This document shows, piece after piece, positions 1 through 6,309 of a stretch of DNA of 6,309 nucleotides. Origin of the DNA: Bacteroidia bacterium. Lineage in GTDB: Bacteria > Bacteroidota > Bacteroidia > Flavobacteriales > NORP286. The translations under genes and the position numbers were made by a program. Numbering within the stretch: the stretch's first letter is position 1; each line of letters begins with the position of its first letter. The DNA is taken from assembly GCA_016763665.1 (NCBI GenBank), contig JAESTI010000138.1, forward strand, positions 1-6,309. Reading direction: 5' to 3'. The notes beneath the pieces are model-generated. The model saw only the letters and a program-made list of their open reading frames with translations. It had not been told where the DNA came from and did no database searches.

Positions 1-427
1 CAAAACCGATGAGAGGAATTTTATTATTCAGATCCTCCTTAACTAACGAAATTGCCTCATACACATAATCAAGCTCCTCTCCATCACATACCCTTAAAGA
101 TTTAATATCCTTAACAATTTTGACAGTTTTTTCAAACCTTGGGCCAATCGAGTCTATCATGCTATACGGCAACCCCATTTCTTCAGGAATCACCAAAATA
201 TCCGAAAAGATAATGGCCGCGTCCACTCCTAATTCTTTAATTGGTTGCAAAGTTACTTCACAGGCCAATTCAGGACGAGCAATTAAAGCTTTAAAGTTCT
301 TCACCTTTTTACGCAAAGCTCGATATTGAGGAAGTATTCTTCCCGCTTGCCTCATCATCCACACAGGAGTTCTTTCAATGGCTTCTCCCCGAGCAGCTCT
401 TAATAGTAAATCATTCTTAATGTTCAT
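1..427 (-). CDS. hemE: Uroporphyrinogen decarboxylase HemE, N-terminal part (cut by left edge)
   Basis: This enzyme removes the four acetate carboxyl groups of uroporphyrinogen III to give coproporphyrinogen III, a cytosolic step of haem synthesis. The 142 visible residues carry the family signatures [10 protein letters not shown] (residues 21-30) and IIFSDIL (72-78). By alignment from memory, Arg26, Arg30 and Asp76 match human UROD Arg37, Arg41 and the catalytic Asp86. The visible part stops at IPLIGF, just where the conserved GxPW segment should follow, so about 200 residues of a usual 340-350 lie outside the window. The start is well fixed: reading the minus strand, an in-frame TAG lies two codons upstream (TAG ACG ATG). 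No Shine-Dalgarno sequence is visible, which is normal in Bacteroidota. I could not place a convincing promoter in the roughly 100 bp upstream. The neighbouring palindrome and response regulator give no sign of co-transcription. Identification is confident. Confidence 0.96.
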   Translation of the reverse strand, partial: MNIKNDLLLRAARGEAIERTPVWMMRQAGRILPQYRALRKKVKNFKALIARPELACEVTLQPIKELGVDAAIIFSDILVIPEEMGLPYSMIDSIGPRFEKTVKIVKDIKSLRVCDGEELDYVYEAISLVKEDLNNKIPLIGF

Positions 428-532
428 CGTCTAAATAGTAAAATGCTAATATACTAATGAATACAAATAATACTAATATTTACGAATAATGAATTAAGGA
501 TTAAGAATGTTTTCAGGTAATATCTTATAGAT

Positions 533-636
533 ACTAGTGCTTTGTCAACTGTCAATGGTCACTTGTCATTAGTAATGATTACTTAGAATACAATTGCTTT
601 ACAACAATGACGGATGACAATTGACATGACACTAGT
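533..636. repeat. 104-bp imperfect palindrome made of 7-bp TGTCANN units
   Basis: The element starts with ACTAGTG (533-539) and ends with its complement CACTAGT (630-636). Inside the left arm are four consecutive 7-mers from 543: TGTCAAC, TGTCAAT, GGTCACT, TGTCATT. The right arm has three on the opposite strand: TGTCAAT (626-620), TGTCATC (619-613), CGTCATT (612-606). Left and right 7-mers are in the same 7-bp register (543 to 606 is 63 bp). By hand, 23 of the first 31 paired positions are complementary. The centre contains a smaller palindrome, AGTAAT-G-ATTACT (571-583). It lies between the stop of the response regulator at 670 and the start of hemE at 427, both on the minus strand, so transcribed RNA could fold into a long hairpin and act as a terminator or processing site. 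There is no U-tract. It could also be a miniature mobile element or a dispersed intergenic repeat. I saw no clear target-site duplication. The rest of 428-669 shows nothing recognisable. Confidence 0.7.
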
Positions 637-669
637 TACATAGCCGGAAAGTAAAACAGAATTCGTAAA

Positions 670-1119
670 TCAGACAGGTAATTTCACATTATTGAACCAA
701 TAATTATGAACTATTTTGGCAATTTCCTTATAGCTTTCATAATCATTTGGCTTTGATATATAAGAGTTAGCACCCTTGTTATATGAATCGATTATATCTA
801 TTCTATCGTTAGACGTTGAAAATATGATTACAGGGATCTTCTTTAGGCTATCAGACTCACGCATAGCATCCAAAACTTCCATGCCACCAATAATGGGCAG
901 GTTTAGGTCAAGAAAAATCAGATCCGGTGTGGGAGAATCCTTTCCACTACTATACTTATCATTATGGTTCAGATAATCTAAACAATCTTCACCATCTTTC
1001 ACCCAATTTATCTTGACCTTGCCCATTTCATCAGTGATTACCTCTGATAAAAGCAGATAATCATCAATATCATCTTCGACAATTAAAATTACAGAATTAT
1101 TATTTGACAAAGCACTCAT
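670..1119 (-). CDS. Single-domain response regulator, Rcp1-like receiver
   Basis: This is a 149-residue protein that is a receiver domain and nothing more. Strand beta1 ends in the acidic cluster Glu15-Asp16-Asp17. The phosphoacceptor is Asp71 in FLDLNLP (69-75). The switch Thr102 lies in FSTS, and the conserved Lys123-Pro124 follows. The insertion between alpha2 and beta3 (about residues 51-65) and the DLNLP motif are typical of the Rcp1 group, first known as partners of cyanobacterial phytochromes and abundant in Bacteroidota. With no output domain, it should act by protein contact, as a phosphate shuttle or as a sink. It is divergent from the PAS histidine kinase at 1335, which could be its phosphodonor, but that pairing is inferred only from proximity. 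The ATG at 1119 is preceded directly by AAGG, too close to be an ideal ribosome-binding site. The class call is firm and the partner is unknown. Confidence 0.93.
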   Translation of the reverse strand: MSALSNNNSVILIVEDDIDDYLLLSEVITDEMGKVKINWVKDGEDCLDYLNHNDKYSSGKDSPTPDLIFLDLNLPIIGGMEVLDAMRESDSLKKIPVIIFSTSNDRIDIIDSYNKGANSYISKPNDYESYKEIAKIVHNYWFNNVKLPV

Positions 1120-1187
1120 CCTTAAATAATTAAATTCTATTTTGATTAATTAATTCGTAATAGTCAGAATTAAATTTTAATATATTG

Positions 1188-1218
1188 TAAAGGTATACTT
1201 TGCACTAATAAAACTCAA
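1188..1218 (-). promoter_or_regulatory. Candidate Bacteroidota-type promoter for the single-domain response regulator
   Basis: Read on the minus strand, TTG (1218-1216) is followed by 20 bases and then TACCTTTA (1195-1188). The Bacteroidota consensus is TTTG or TTG, 19-20 bp, TAnnTTTG. The only difference in the -7 box is the last base, A for G. Initiation would fall near 1181 and give a leader of about 60 nt. A pattern this short can occur by chance in AT-rich DNA, so it is a candidate only. No equally good match was found on the plus strand for the kinase gene. The best there was TTG 1224-1226 with a degraded -7 box at 1247. Confidence 0.35.
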
Positions 1219-1334
1219 TACCCTTGAATGGTGATTTTTATGTAAGTAGTTCTTGGTATATATATTACCTTTAAATGGGTATTAATTAAGAATGTTTTTA
1301 TTTTTATCTTTATCTTTTTTACCAAATGCTATAA

Positions 1335-4010
1335 ATGGATTCAGCCAAGACAATGCCTTCTAATCAAATAGAAACTCTTCAGAAAAGAATTCAATCTCTG
1401 GAAAGGGAACTGAAGCATTTGAATATTGCTCAATCCAATATTAATAAAGCACATAAGAAATTAATTGAGAGTGAAAGAAGGATTCAAAAAATACTGCATT
1501 CCGCATTAGATGCAGTTGTTGTAATAAATGATAAAGGCATAATAACTAATTGGAACCCTCAGGCAGAAGTTATATTTGGATATACATTAAGAGAAGTACT
1601 TGGAAAAACTATAGCATCCACAATTATTCCTGAAAAATACAGGAAAGATCATCACAAGGGATTTGACCATTACTTAAGGACTGGAATCGGTCCGGCGTTA
1701 AACACGAGGATGAAACTAACTGGCCTCCATAAAAATGGACATGAATTTCCTATAGAACTGACCATCATCCCCAACAAACTATACGGCAGGATTTTTTTTA
1801 GCGCTTTTATAAGAGACCTTTCAGAGCAAGTCAAACTAGACAGGGCATTAAAAACTTCGGAAGAAAAATACAGAAACCTTGTTAAAAACTCTCCATTGTG
1901 TATTCATGAAATAGATATGAATGGAAAATTAGTATCCATGAACCAAGCAGGTTTGGATATGATTGGGGCTAAAGATAATTCGGAAATTTCCGGTCTTAAA
2001 TATCTTGATTTCCCAAGTAAAATAGATAAGAAGAAAGTAGCCAAGCTCTTAAAAGAAGCTTCTAAAGGAAAAACATCAGAATTTGAATTTTCTACGGATG
2101 GTTCTAAAACGGAAAGGAGATATTACAAGTCTAATTTTATTCCCATAAAAAATGAAACCGGTCAAGTTTCCAGTATAATGGGAATTTCTGAAGATATAAC
2201 ACAAAGAAAAAAATCTGAAGAGGCTTTAATTGAAAGCGAGAAACATTCAAGAAGAATTGTAGATAATTCTCCACATCCGGTTACGGTTCACACCAATCAG
2301 AAATTTGTGTATGTTAACTCTGCCGCTATAAACTTATTTGCAGCTAAATCAGCTAAACAGTTAATTGGAAGGAATGTATTAGATTTTGTTCATCCTTCAT
2401 TCAAAAAGATAGCAAAATCCAGAATAAAAAAATTGGAATTATCTGGTGGTAATGTGCCAATTTTGCAAGAAAAGTTTATACGAATTGACAAAAAGGAAAT
2501 TGACGTAGAAGTTAATGGTATTACTATCGATTTTAATGGAAAACCTTCTATTCTCGCCAGCTTAACAGATGTTACCCAAAGAAATACATATGAAACTGCA
2601 TTAAAAGAAAGTGAAGAAAGATTTAGATGTATCGTAGATAATTCACCACATCCGATGGCTGTTCATAGTAAAGGAATAATTTTATATGCTAATGATGCTT
2701 GCGTTAAAGTATTAGAAGCTAACACAGCAGACGATTTAGTTGGACGGTCTATTTTGGATATAGCACATGAATCTTCCAAAAAATTTGCTGCTGCCAGGAT
2801 AAAAACATTGATAAAAAAGGGCGGTAAAACTAAAGTTGCCGTTGAGAAACTTATCACATTAAAAGGAAAGATCATTGATGCAGAAGTAGTTGGCATGTTA
2901 ATGAAATACAATGATATTCCGGCAATTTTGGTAACAATTAATGATATAACTGAAAGAAACAAATTTGAAGCTCAATTGAAAGAAAGCGAAGAAAGATACC
3001 GAAGTTTATTCGAAAATGCTCACGATCTGATTCAAAGTGTAGATATGAATGGTGATTTTTTATTTGTGAACAAATCATGGAGAAAAACTTTGGGGTATAG
3101 CAAAAAGGATTTATCATCTATGAAAATTGTAGATGTTATTCATCCTGATTCCATGAACCATTGTATGATGTTGATGCAAAAGGTTTTCAAGGGAAAATTA
3201 ATTAAAAATTTCGAAACAAAGTTCATTGGTAAGAATGGAAACATTATTGAAGTAGAGGGCAATGCTTCTCCAAGAATTATTGATGGAAAAGTTGTAGCTA
3301 CTCAAGGATTCTTTCGTGATGTAACAAAAAGAAACGAGTTAATGCAAGAGTTGATCAATGAGAAGAACAAAAGGATATTTGAAACCATGCACACTCAGGA
3401 AGAGGAACGTCATAGAATAGCTACAGAACTTCATGATGGGTTAGGACAAATTCTTACCGGAATTTCCTTCAATATAGACAACATTAAAAATGATTTGGAA
3501 TCAACAGGAAGGTATAAGAAAAAGGTATTCAGCGATATTCAGTGTATGATCAAAAACGCAATAAACGAAACAAAGGATATTGCTTATAACCTTACTCCGG
3601 CTACGTTGCATGATCTTGGATTAAAACCCGCCCTAAAACAACTTTGTAATACAATGAGTGGGAAAGGTAAAGTAAAGATCGATCTTGATTGCGCTAACTT
3701 TAAGGAAATCAAAAACAATAATTTAAATATCTGTTTGTATAGAATTGTTCAGGAGGCCCTTAATAATGTTATCAAACACTCTAAAGCAAAGAAAGCAAGT
3801 GTGCAGATCTTCAAATCAAAAAAATCAATTTTTCTGGTAATTGAAGACAGTGGTAAAGGATTTAATGTTGATCAGAGTAAAAAGAAGACTTCAATGGGTC
3901 TTCACAACATTAGTGATAGAGTTGAATCATTTAATGGAAAATTTAAAATAAATAGTGATAGTAAATTTGGAACTGAGATAATTATCGAAGTTCCTCAGGG
4001 TAATAAGTAA
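1335..4010 (+). CDS. Cytoplasmic five-PAS sensor histidine kinase (HisKA_3 / NarX-DesK type core)
   Basis: This sensor kinase of 891 residues has no hydrophobic membrane segment, so it should sense a cytosolic or diffusible signal. Residues 10-50 look coiled-coil. Five PAS domains follow, at about 50-165, 175-292, 300-417, 425-542 and 550-667, most preceded by an ALKxSEExxR linker (171, 297, 422, 547). The HisKA_3 dimerisation domain (about 686-755) has the phosphoacceptor His700 in TELHDGLGQ. Asp701 and Gln705 form the DxxxQ motif linked to phosphatase activity in NarX-like kinases. The HATPase_c domain (about 795-888) has the N-box QEALNNVIKH (806-815), the G1 box EDSGKG (837-842) and the G2 region MGLHNI (854-859). 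In this HPK7 class the partner is normally a LuxR-type regulator, and one starts 7 bp after the stop, so the two are almost certainly co-transcribed. The ATG at 1335 directly follows an in-frame TAA (1332-1334), so no longer start exists. No ribosome-binding site is seen. The ligand is unknown. Confidence 0.95.
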   Translation: MDSAKTMPSNQIETLQKRIQSLERELKHLNIAQSNINKAHKKLIESERRIQKILHSALDAVVVINDKGIITNWNPQAEVIFGYTLREVLGKTIASTIIPEKYRKDHHKGFDHYLRTGIGPALNTRMKLTGLHKNGHEFPIELTIIPNKLYGRIFFSAFIRDLSEQVKLDRALKTSEEKYRNLVKNSPLCIHEIDMNGKLVSMNQAGLDMIGAKDNSEISGLKYLDFPSKIDKKKVAKLLKEASKGKTSEFEFSTDGSKTERRYYKSNFIPIKNETGQVSSIMGISEDITQRKKSEEALIESEKHSRRIVDNSPHPVTVHTNQKFVYVNSAAINLFAAKSAKQLIGRNVLDFVHPSFKKIAKSRIKKLELSGGNVPILQEKFIRIDKKEIDVEVNGITIDFNGKPSILASLTDVTQRNTYETALKESEERFRCIVDNSPHPMAVHSKGIILYANDACVKVLEANTADDLVGRSILDIAHESSKKFAAARIKTLIKKGGKTKVAVEKLITLKGKIIDAEVVGMLMKYNDIPAILVTINDITERNKFEAQLKESEERYRSLFENAHDLIQSVDMNGDFLFVNKSWRKTLGYSKKDLSSMKIVDVIHPDSMNHCMMLMQKVFKGKLIKNFETKFIGKNGNIIEVEGNASPRIIDGKVVATQGFFRDVTKRNELMQELINEKNKRIFETMHTQEEERHRIATELHDGLGQILTGISFNIDNIKNDLESTGRYKKKVFSDIQCMIKNAINETKDIAYNLTPATLHDLGLKPALKQLCNTMSGKGKVKIDLDCANFKEIKNNNLNICLYRIVQEALNNVIKHSKAKKASVQIFKSKKSIFLVIEDSGKGFNVDQSKKKTSMGLHNISDRVESFNGKFKINSDSKFGTEIIIEVPQGNK
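2247..2996 (+). repeat. Tandem PAS duplication inside the kinase gene (PAS3 and PAS4, 125-codon period)
   Basis: Kinase residues 305-429 and 430-554 align without any gap at a fixed offset of 125 residues. A hand count over 301-428 against 426-553 gives 58 identical positions of 128. Both copies begin IVDNSPHP and end with (T/N)D(V/I)T(Q/E)RN and LKESEE. The DNA is still nearly identical at the copy starts: gtagataattc-N-ccacatccg occurs at 2259-2279 and 2634-2654, exactly 375 bp apart. PAS1, PAS2 and PAS5 are much less similar, so PAS3 and PAS4 look like an in-frame intragenic duplication. Confidence 0.8.
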
Positions 4011-4017
4011 GTTAAAT

Positions 4018-4488
4018 ATGACAAAAGTATTAATAGCAGATGATCATGAGTTAATTCGTAATGGAATTAAAGATATGCTTTTGACCTCAGAAGAGTTTAA
4101 GCTTGTTGGTGAGGCAGAAGATGGTCAGGAAGCAATAGAATTATCAAAGAAATATAGTCCGGATATCTTAATTATGGATATTGCTATGCCAAACGTGTCT
4201 GGACTTGAAGCAACCGAAACGATCAAAGCAGAATTTCCTGATATAAAGATTTTGATACTTACCATGCATGAGGATGAGGAATACATAATTAGAATGTATG
4301 AAGCCGGTGCTTCAGGATATATTTTAAAAAATGCTAAGATGCCTGAACTTTTAGATGCTATTAAAACAATAGCTAAAGGTGACTTCTATTTCAATAATGA
4401 AGTAACCCAGATCATGCTTAAAGGCATGCAAGAAAAAACAGGGAATCTGCTAAACCATCATCCTTCGAAAAAGATGCTTCCGTATTAA
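4018..4488 (+). CDS. NarL/FixJ-family response regulator, receiver part as it reads before the frame break
   Basis: This open frame of 156 codons encodes the receiver half of a LuxR-type transcription regulator, the expected partner of the upstream kinase. Asp8-Asp9 form the acidic pocket (LIADDHELIR), Asp54 is the phosphoacceptor in IMDIAMP (52-58), Thr82 is the switch residue, and Lys104 is the conserved lysine in YILKNA. The true family sequence holds to about residue 140 (MQEK). The last 16 residues as read (TGNLLNH... to MLPY) look unlike a response-regulator linker, and the frame stops at TAA 4486-4488. The missing HTH domain follows at once in the -1 frame. If only this frame is used, the product is a receiver with no DNA-binding domain. 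If the frame is restored in the A6 run at 4433-4438, the protein is 219 residues, the usual size for the family. The start has no visible Shine-Dalgarno, and coupling to the kinase stop 7 bp upstream is likely. Confidence 0.88.
   Translation: MTKVLIADDHELIRNGIKDMLLTSEEFKLVGEAEDGQEAIELSKKYSPDILIMDIAMPNVSGLEATETIKAEFPDIKILILTMHEDEEYIIRMYEAGASGYILKNAKMPELLDAIKTIAKGDFYFNNEVTQIMLKGMQEKTGNLLNHHPSKKMLPY
4420..4439 (+). other. Candidate slip site: SD-like AAAGG, 8 bp, then A6 run
   Basis: The most likely frame-break point is AAAAAAC at 4433-4439. In the receiver frame the codons are GAA (4432) AAA (4435) ACA (4438). A lysyl-tRNA on AAA 4435-4437 could slip back one base to an identical AAA (4434-4436) and continue with AAC at 4437 in the HTH frame. 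The AAAAAAC heptamer is not in the phase of a canonical X XXY YYZ site, so tandem slippage is not expected. AAAGG at 4420-4424 lies 8 bp upstream and resembles an internal Shine-Dalgarno stimulator. I found no strong stem-loop just downstream. One extra A (A7) would also restore the frame. Confidence 0.45.
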
Positions 4489-4676
4489 CAGACAGAGAAA
4501 TCGAGATAGTTAAATTAATTGCTGATGGAATGTCTAACAAAGAAATTGCAGAGCATTTATTTATTAGTGTAAGAACGGTAGAAACTCATCGTAAAAATTT
4601 GATGAAGAAGATCAAGGTTAAGAACACAGCTGAGATCATCAAGTTTGCCATCCATTACGAACTGGTGAAGTACTAA
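4437..4676 (+). pseudogene. LuxR-type HTH half of the same regulator, in the -1 frame
   Basis: Read from 4437, this frame gives a plausible linker (NRESAKPSSFEKDA) and then a complete LuxR/GerE helix-turn-helix. It begins LTDREIEIVKLIADG at 4485, continues with MSNKEIAEHLFIS and the recognition helix VRTVETHRKNLMKKI, and ends IHYELVKY before TAA at 4674-4676. It belongs to the receiver at 4018. The frame is closed upstream by a TAA at 4419-4421, and no start codon lies ahead of the domain; the first in-frame ATG, in ADGMSNK, is inside it. It therefore cannot be translated alone and needs a -1 shift or a one-base insertion between 4422 and about 4485. In the restored protein it spans about residues 157-219. 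It is called pseudogene because the frame is broken as given. A sequencing error or functional slippage is equally possible, since the HTH shows no other decay. Confidence 0.8.
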
Positions 4677-4685
4677 TCTACTTAC

Positions 4686-4711
4686 GTTGGACGAGATTAA
4701 TCTCGTCTTAC
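4686..4711. terminator. Perfect 18-bp palindrome between convergent genes, likely bidirectional hairpin
   Basis: GACGAGATTAATCTCGTC at 4690-4707 is a perfect inverted repeat. Pairing can extend outward through a G-T wobble (4689/4708), one T-T mismatch, and T-A and G-C pairs (4687/4710 and 4686/4711). It sits in the 55-bp gap between the response-regulator stop (4676, plus) and the aconitase stop (4732, minus), where a two-way terminator is expected. Neither side has a U-tract, so the mechanism is uncertain. It could also be a dispersed REP-like palindrome or a dyad operator, although its place between two 3' ends argues against an operator. A weaker dyad, CAGC/GCTG, follows at 4711-4726. Confidence 0.6.
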
Positions 4712-4731
4712 AGCTCATTTATGCTGCCAAG

Positions 4732-6309
4732 TCATGCTTCCTGCTTTTTAATTAAATTCAATGCAGATCCTGCTTTAAACCATTCGATCTGTGTATTGTT
4801 ATAAGTATGATCGACTTCAAATTCATCAGTAGAGCCATCATTATGATGTGCAACTACCTTTAACGTTTTACCCGGTGCAAAATCATTTAACCCCAAAATA
4901 TCGATCGTATCATCTTCCTGGATTTTGTCATAATCGGATGGATCCGTAAATGTTAACCCAAGCATCCCCTGCTTTTTAAGATTTGTTTCATGGATCCTTG
5001 CGAAAGATTTCACTATTACTGCTCTTACCCCTAAATGCCTTGGTTCCATTGCCGCATGTTCTCTGGATGAACCTTCCCCGTAATTGTCCTCACCAAACAC
5101 AATTGAGCCTATTTCTTCAGCTTTATACGCCCGGGCTACCTTAGGTACTTCATCATAGTCTCCGGTTAATTGATTTTTTACAGTATTAGCTTTATCATTG
5201 AAACTATTGATCGCACCAATTAAACAATTATTAGAAATATTATCTAAATGCCCTCGATACTTAAGCCATGGCCCTGCCATTGAAATGTGATCTGTTGTGC
5301 ATTTGCCTTTGGCTTTGATCAAAAGTCTCAAATTTGTTAGATCCCTGCCTTCCCAGGGTTTAAAACCTTCCAGTAATTGCAATCTATCTGACTCCAAGTT
5401 AACAACTACTTCTAGCCCACTTCCATCTTCTGCTGGTTCCTGATATCCATTATCCTCAACAGCGTATCCGTTTACCGGCATTTCAATTCCTTGTGGTTCA
5501 TCAAGCATTACTTCCTCCCCATTCTCGTTGATCAACTTGTCCGTTAATGGGTTAAAACATAGATCGCCTGCTAAAGTCATGGCCGTAACTAACTCAGGGG
5601 AAGCTACAAAGGAATGCGTGTTAGGATTGCCGTCATTTCTTTTTGCAAAGTTCCTGTTAAACGAAGTTAGTATTGAATTCTTTCCTTCTCCTTCTTTTCT
5701 ATGTCGCTTCCACTGTCCAATACAAGGTCCACATGCGTTGGCAAGTATCATGGCTCCCATGTCCTCGAAGTCTTTTAGCAGCCCGTCTCGTTCAGTTGTA
5801 TATCTTACCTGCTCCGATCCGGGTGTTACCGTAAACTCTGCTTTAGCCTTCAGGTTTTTATCATTTGCCTGTCTTGCAATAGAAGCTGCCCTTGTTATAT
5901 CTTCATATGACGAGTTTGTGCATGAGCCAATCAAACCTACTTCAAACTTCTGGGGCCAGCCCTTTTCCTTTACTATTTCGCCAAATTTAGAAATTGGCCA
6001 TGCAGCATCCGGAGTAAAGGGGCCATTAATGTGCGGCTCTAACTCTGACAAATTAATCTCCATTACTTCATCAAAATACTTATCAGGATCTCCATATACT
6101 TCGGGATCAGCTGTTAGATGTTCCTTCACATCATCTGCAAGGTCGGCCACGTCTGCCCGTTCGGTTCCTTTTAAGTATTCAGACATCTTTTCATCATATC
6201 CAAATAAAGAAGTTGTAGCACCAATTTCTGCACCCATGTTACAAATGGTTCCTTTTCCTGTACAGGAAATACTACGGGCACCTTCTCCAAAATACTCTAC
6301 TATTTTTCC
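4732..6309 (-). CDS. acn: Aconitate hydratase, mitochondrial type, C-terminal 525 residues (cut by right edge)
   Basis: Aconitase interconverts citrate and isocitrate through cis-aconitate in the TCA cycle, using a [4Fe-4S] cluster. The frame stays open beyond the ATG at 6237 to the window edge: the extra 24 codons read [20 protein letters not shown] and then TICN, matching aconitase, so that ATG is internal. The cluster cysteines are at visible residues 130 (GSCTNSS), 193 and 196 ([10 protein letters not shown]), equivalent to mitochondrial Cys358, Cys421 and Cys424. Substrate arginines lie in NRNFAKRND. The swivel domain has [10 protein letters not shown] and the catalytic [10 protein letters not shown] with Ser414, equivalent to mitochondrial Ser642. 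The sequence follows animal mitochondrial aconitase almost without gaps to its end ([12 protein letters not shown]). It is distinct from AcnB, and nearer to the mitochondrial form than to the IRP-like AcnA. About 230 N-terminal residues are missing. It is convergent with the two-component operon, and its promoter lies outside the window. Some databases may label it acnA. Confidence 0.96.
   Translation of the reverse strand, partial: GKIVEYFGEGARSISCTGKGTICNMGAEIGATTSLFGYDEKMSEYLKGTERADVADLADDVKEHLTADPEVYGDPDKYFDEVMEINLSELEPHINGPFTPDAAWPISKFGEIVKEKGWPQKFEVGLIGSCTNSSYEDITRAASIARQANDKNLKAKAEFTVTPGSEQVRYTTERDGLLKDFEDMGAMILANACGPCIGQWKRHRKEGEGKNSILTSFNRNFAKRNDGNPNTHSFVASPELVTAMTLAGDLCFNPLTDKLINENGEEVMLDEPQGIEMPVNGYAVEDNGYQEPAEDGSGLEVVVNLESDRLQLLEGFKPWEGRDLTNLRLLIKAKGKCTTDHISMAGPWLKYRGHLDNISNNCLIGAINSFNDKANTVKNQLTGDYDEVPKVARAYKAEEIGSIVFGEDNYGEGSSREHAAMEPRHLGVRAVIVKSFARIHETNLKKQGMLGLTFTDPSDYDKIQEDDTIDILGLNDFAPGKTLKVVAHHNDGSTDEFEVDHTYNNTQIEWFKAGSALNLIKKQEA

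Noticed and set aside
120..329. 69-codon plus-strand open frame
   Set aside because: It lies wholly opposite hemE, whose protein has clear family motifs. The translation of this frame has no recognisable domain.
776..976. 66-codon plus-strand open frame
   Set aside because: It is antisense to the receiver-only response regulator, with no family features and no ribosome-binding site.
1188..1202. Plus-strand TATACTTTG at 1194-1202 as a -7 box for the kinase
   Set aside because: The spacing inside the box is one base too long for TAnnTTTG, and no TTG lies about 20 bp upstream.
501..1298. 13-bp direct repeat ttaagaatgtttt at 501-513 and 1286-1298
   Set aside because: It is short, AT-rich and lacks flanking similarity. 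The two copies flank the response regulator but show no other sign of a mobile element, so chance is the likely cause.
2663..2962. 99-codon minus-strand open frame
   Set aside because: It is antisense to PAS4 of the histidine kinase. Its hydrophobic character is a by-product of the complementary strand.
4433..4439. AAAAAAC as a canonical X XXY YYZ -1 frameshift heptamer
   Set aside because: The heptamer is out of phase with the receiver frame: zero-frame codons begin at 4432 and 4435, not 4434 and 4437. Only a single-tRNA slip on AAA or an A-run length change fits.
4732..6237. Aconitase starting at the ATG at 6237
   Set aside because: The frame stays open upstream and codes for conserved aconitase sequence to the window edge, so this ATG is an internal methionine ([10 protein letters not shown]).

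Overview
The window comes from an AT-rich bacterial chromosome, most likely a member of the Bacteroidota (Cytophagia/Flavobacteriia type). The evidence is a mitochondrial-type aconitase, a phytochrome-partner (Rcp1-like) single-domain response regulator, a soluble multi-PAS histidine kinase, almost no Shine-Dalgarno signals, and one candidate promoter of the Bacteroidota TTG-N20-TAnnTTTG kind. The phylum assignment is inferred from gene types, not from a marker gene.

Layout, left to right. Positions 1-427 (minus) hold the N-terminal 142 residues of uroporphyrinogen decarboxylase (hemE), cut by the left edge. Positions 428-669 are non-coding and contain a 104-bp imperfect palindrome built from 7-bp TGTCANN units. 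Positions 670-1119 (minus) encode a receiver-only response regulator. Positions 1120-1334 are a divergent intergenic region. Positions 1335-4010 (plus) encode an 891-residue cytoplasmic histidine kinase with five PAS domains and a NarX/DesK-type (HisKA_3) kinase core. Seven bases later, at 4018, a NarL/FixJ-type response regulator begins. Its reading frame breaks in an A6 run near 4433-4438, so the receiver ends in a false tail at 4488 while the LuxR helix-turn-helix continues to 4676 in the -1 frame. A perfect 18-bp palindrome at 4690-4707 separates this operon from the convergent aconitase gene (4732-6309, minus), which runs off the right edge.

The kinase and the adjacent LuxR-type regulator form a classic two-component pair: PAS input, autophosphorylation at His700, phosphotransfer to Asp54, and transcription control by the C-terminal HTH. 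The divergent single-domain regulator could be a second phosphoacceptor or an independent signalling protein. hemE and aconitase are housekeeping genes on either side and need not be linked to the signalling cluster. The most notable point is the frame break that separates receiver from DNA-binding domain. It may be a sequencing or assembly error, a real loss-of-function mutation, a phase-variable A-tract, or ribosomal/transcriptional slippage.
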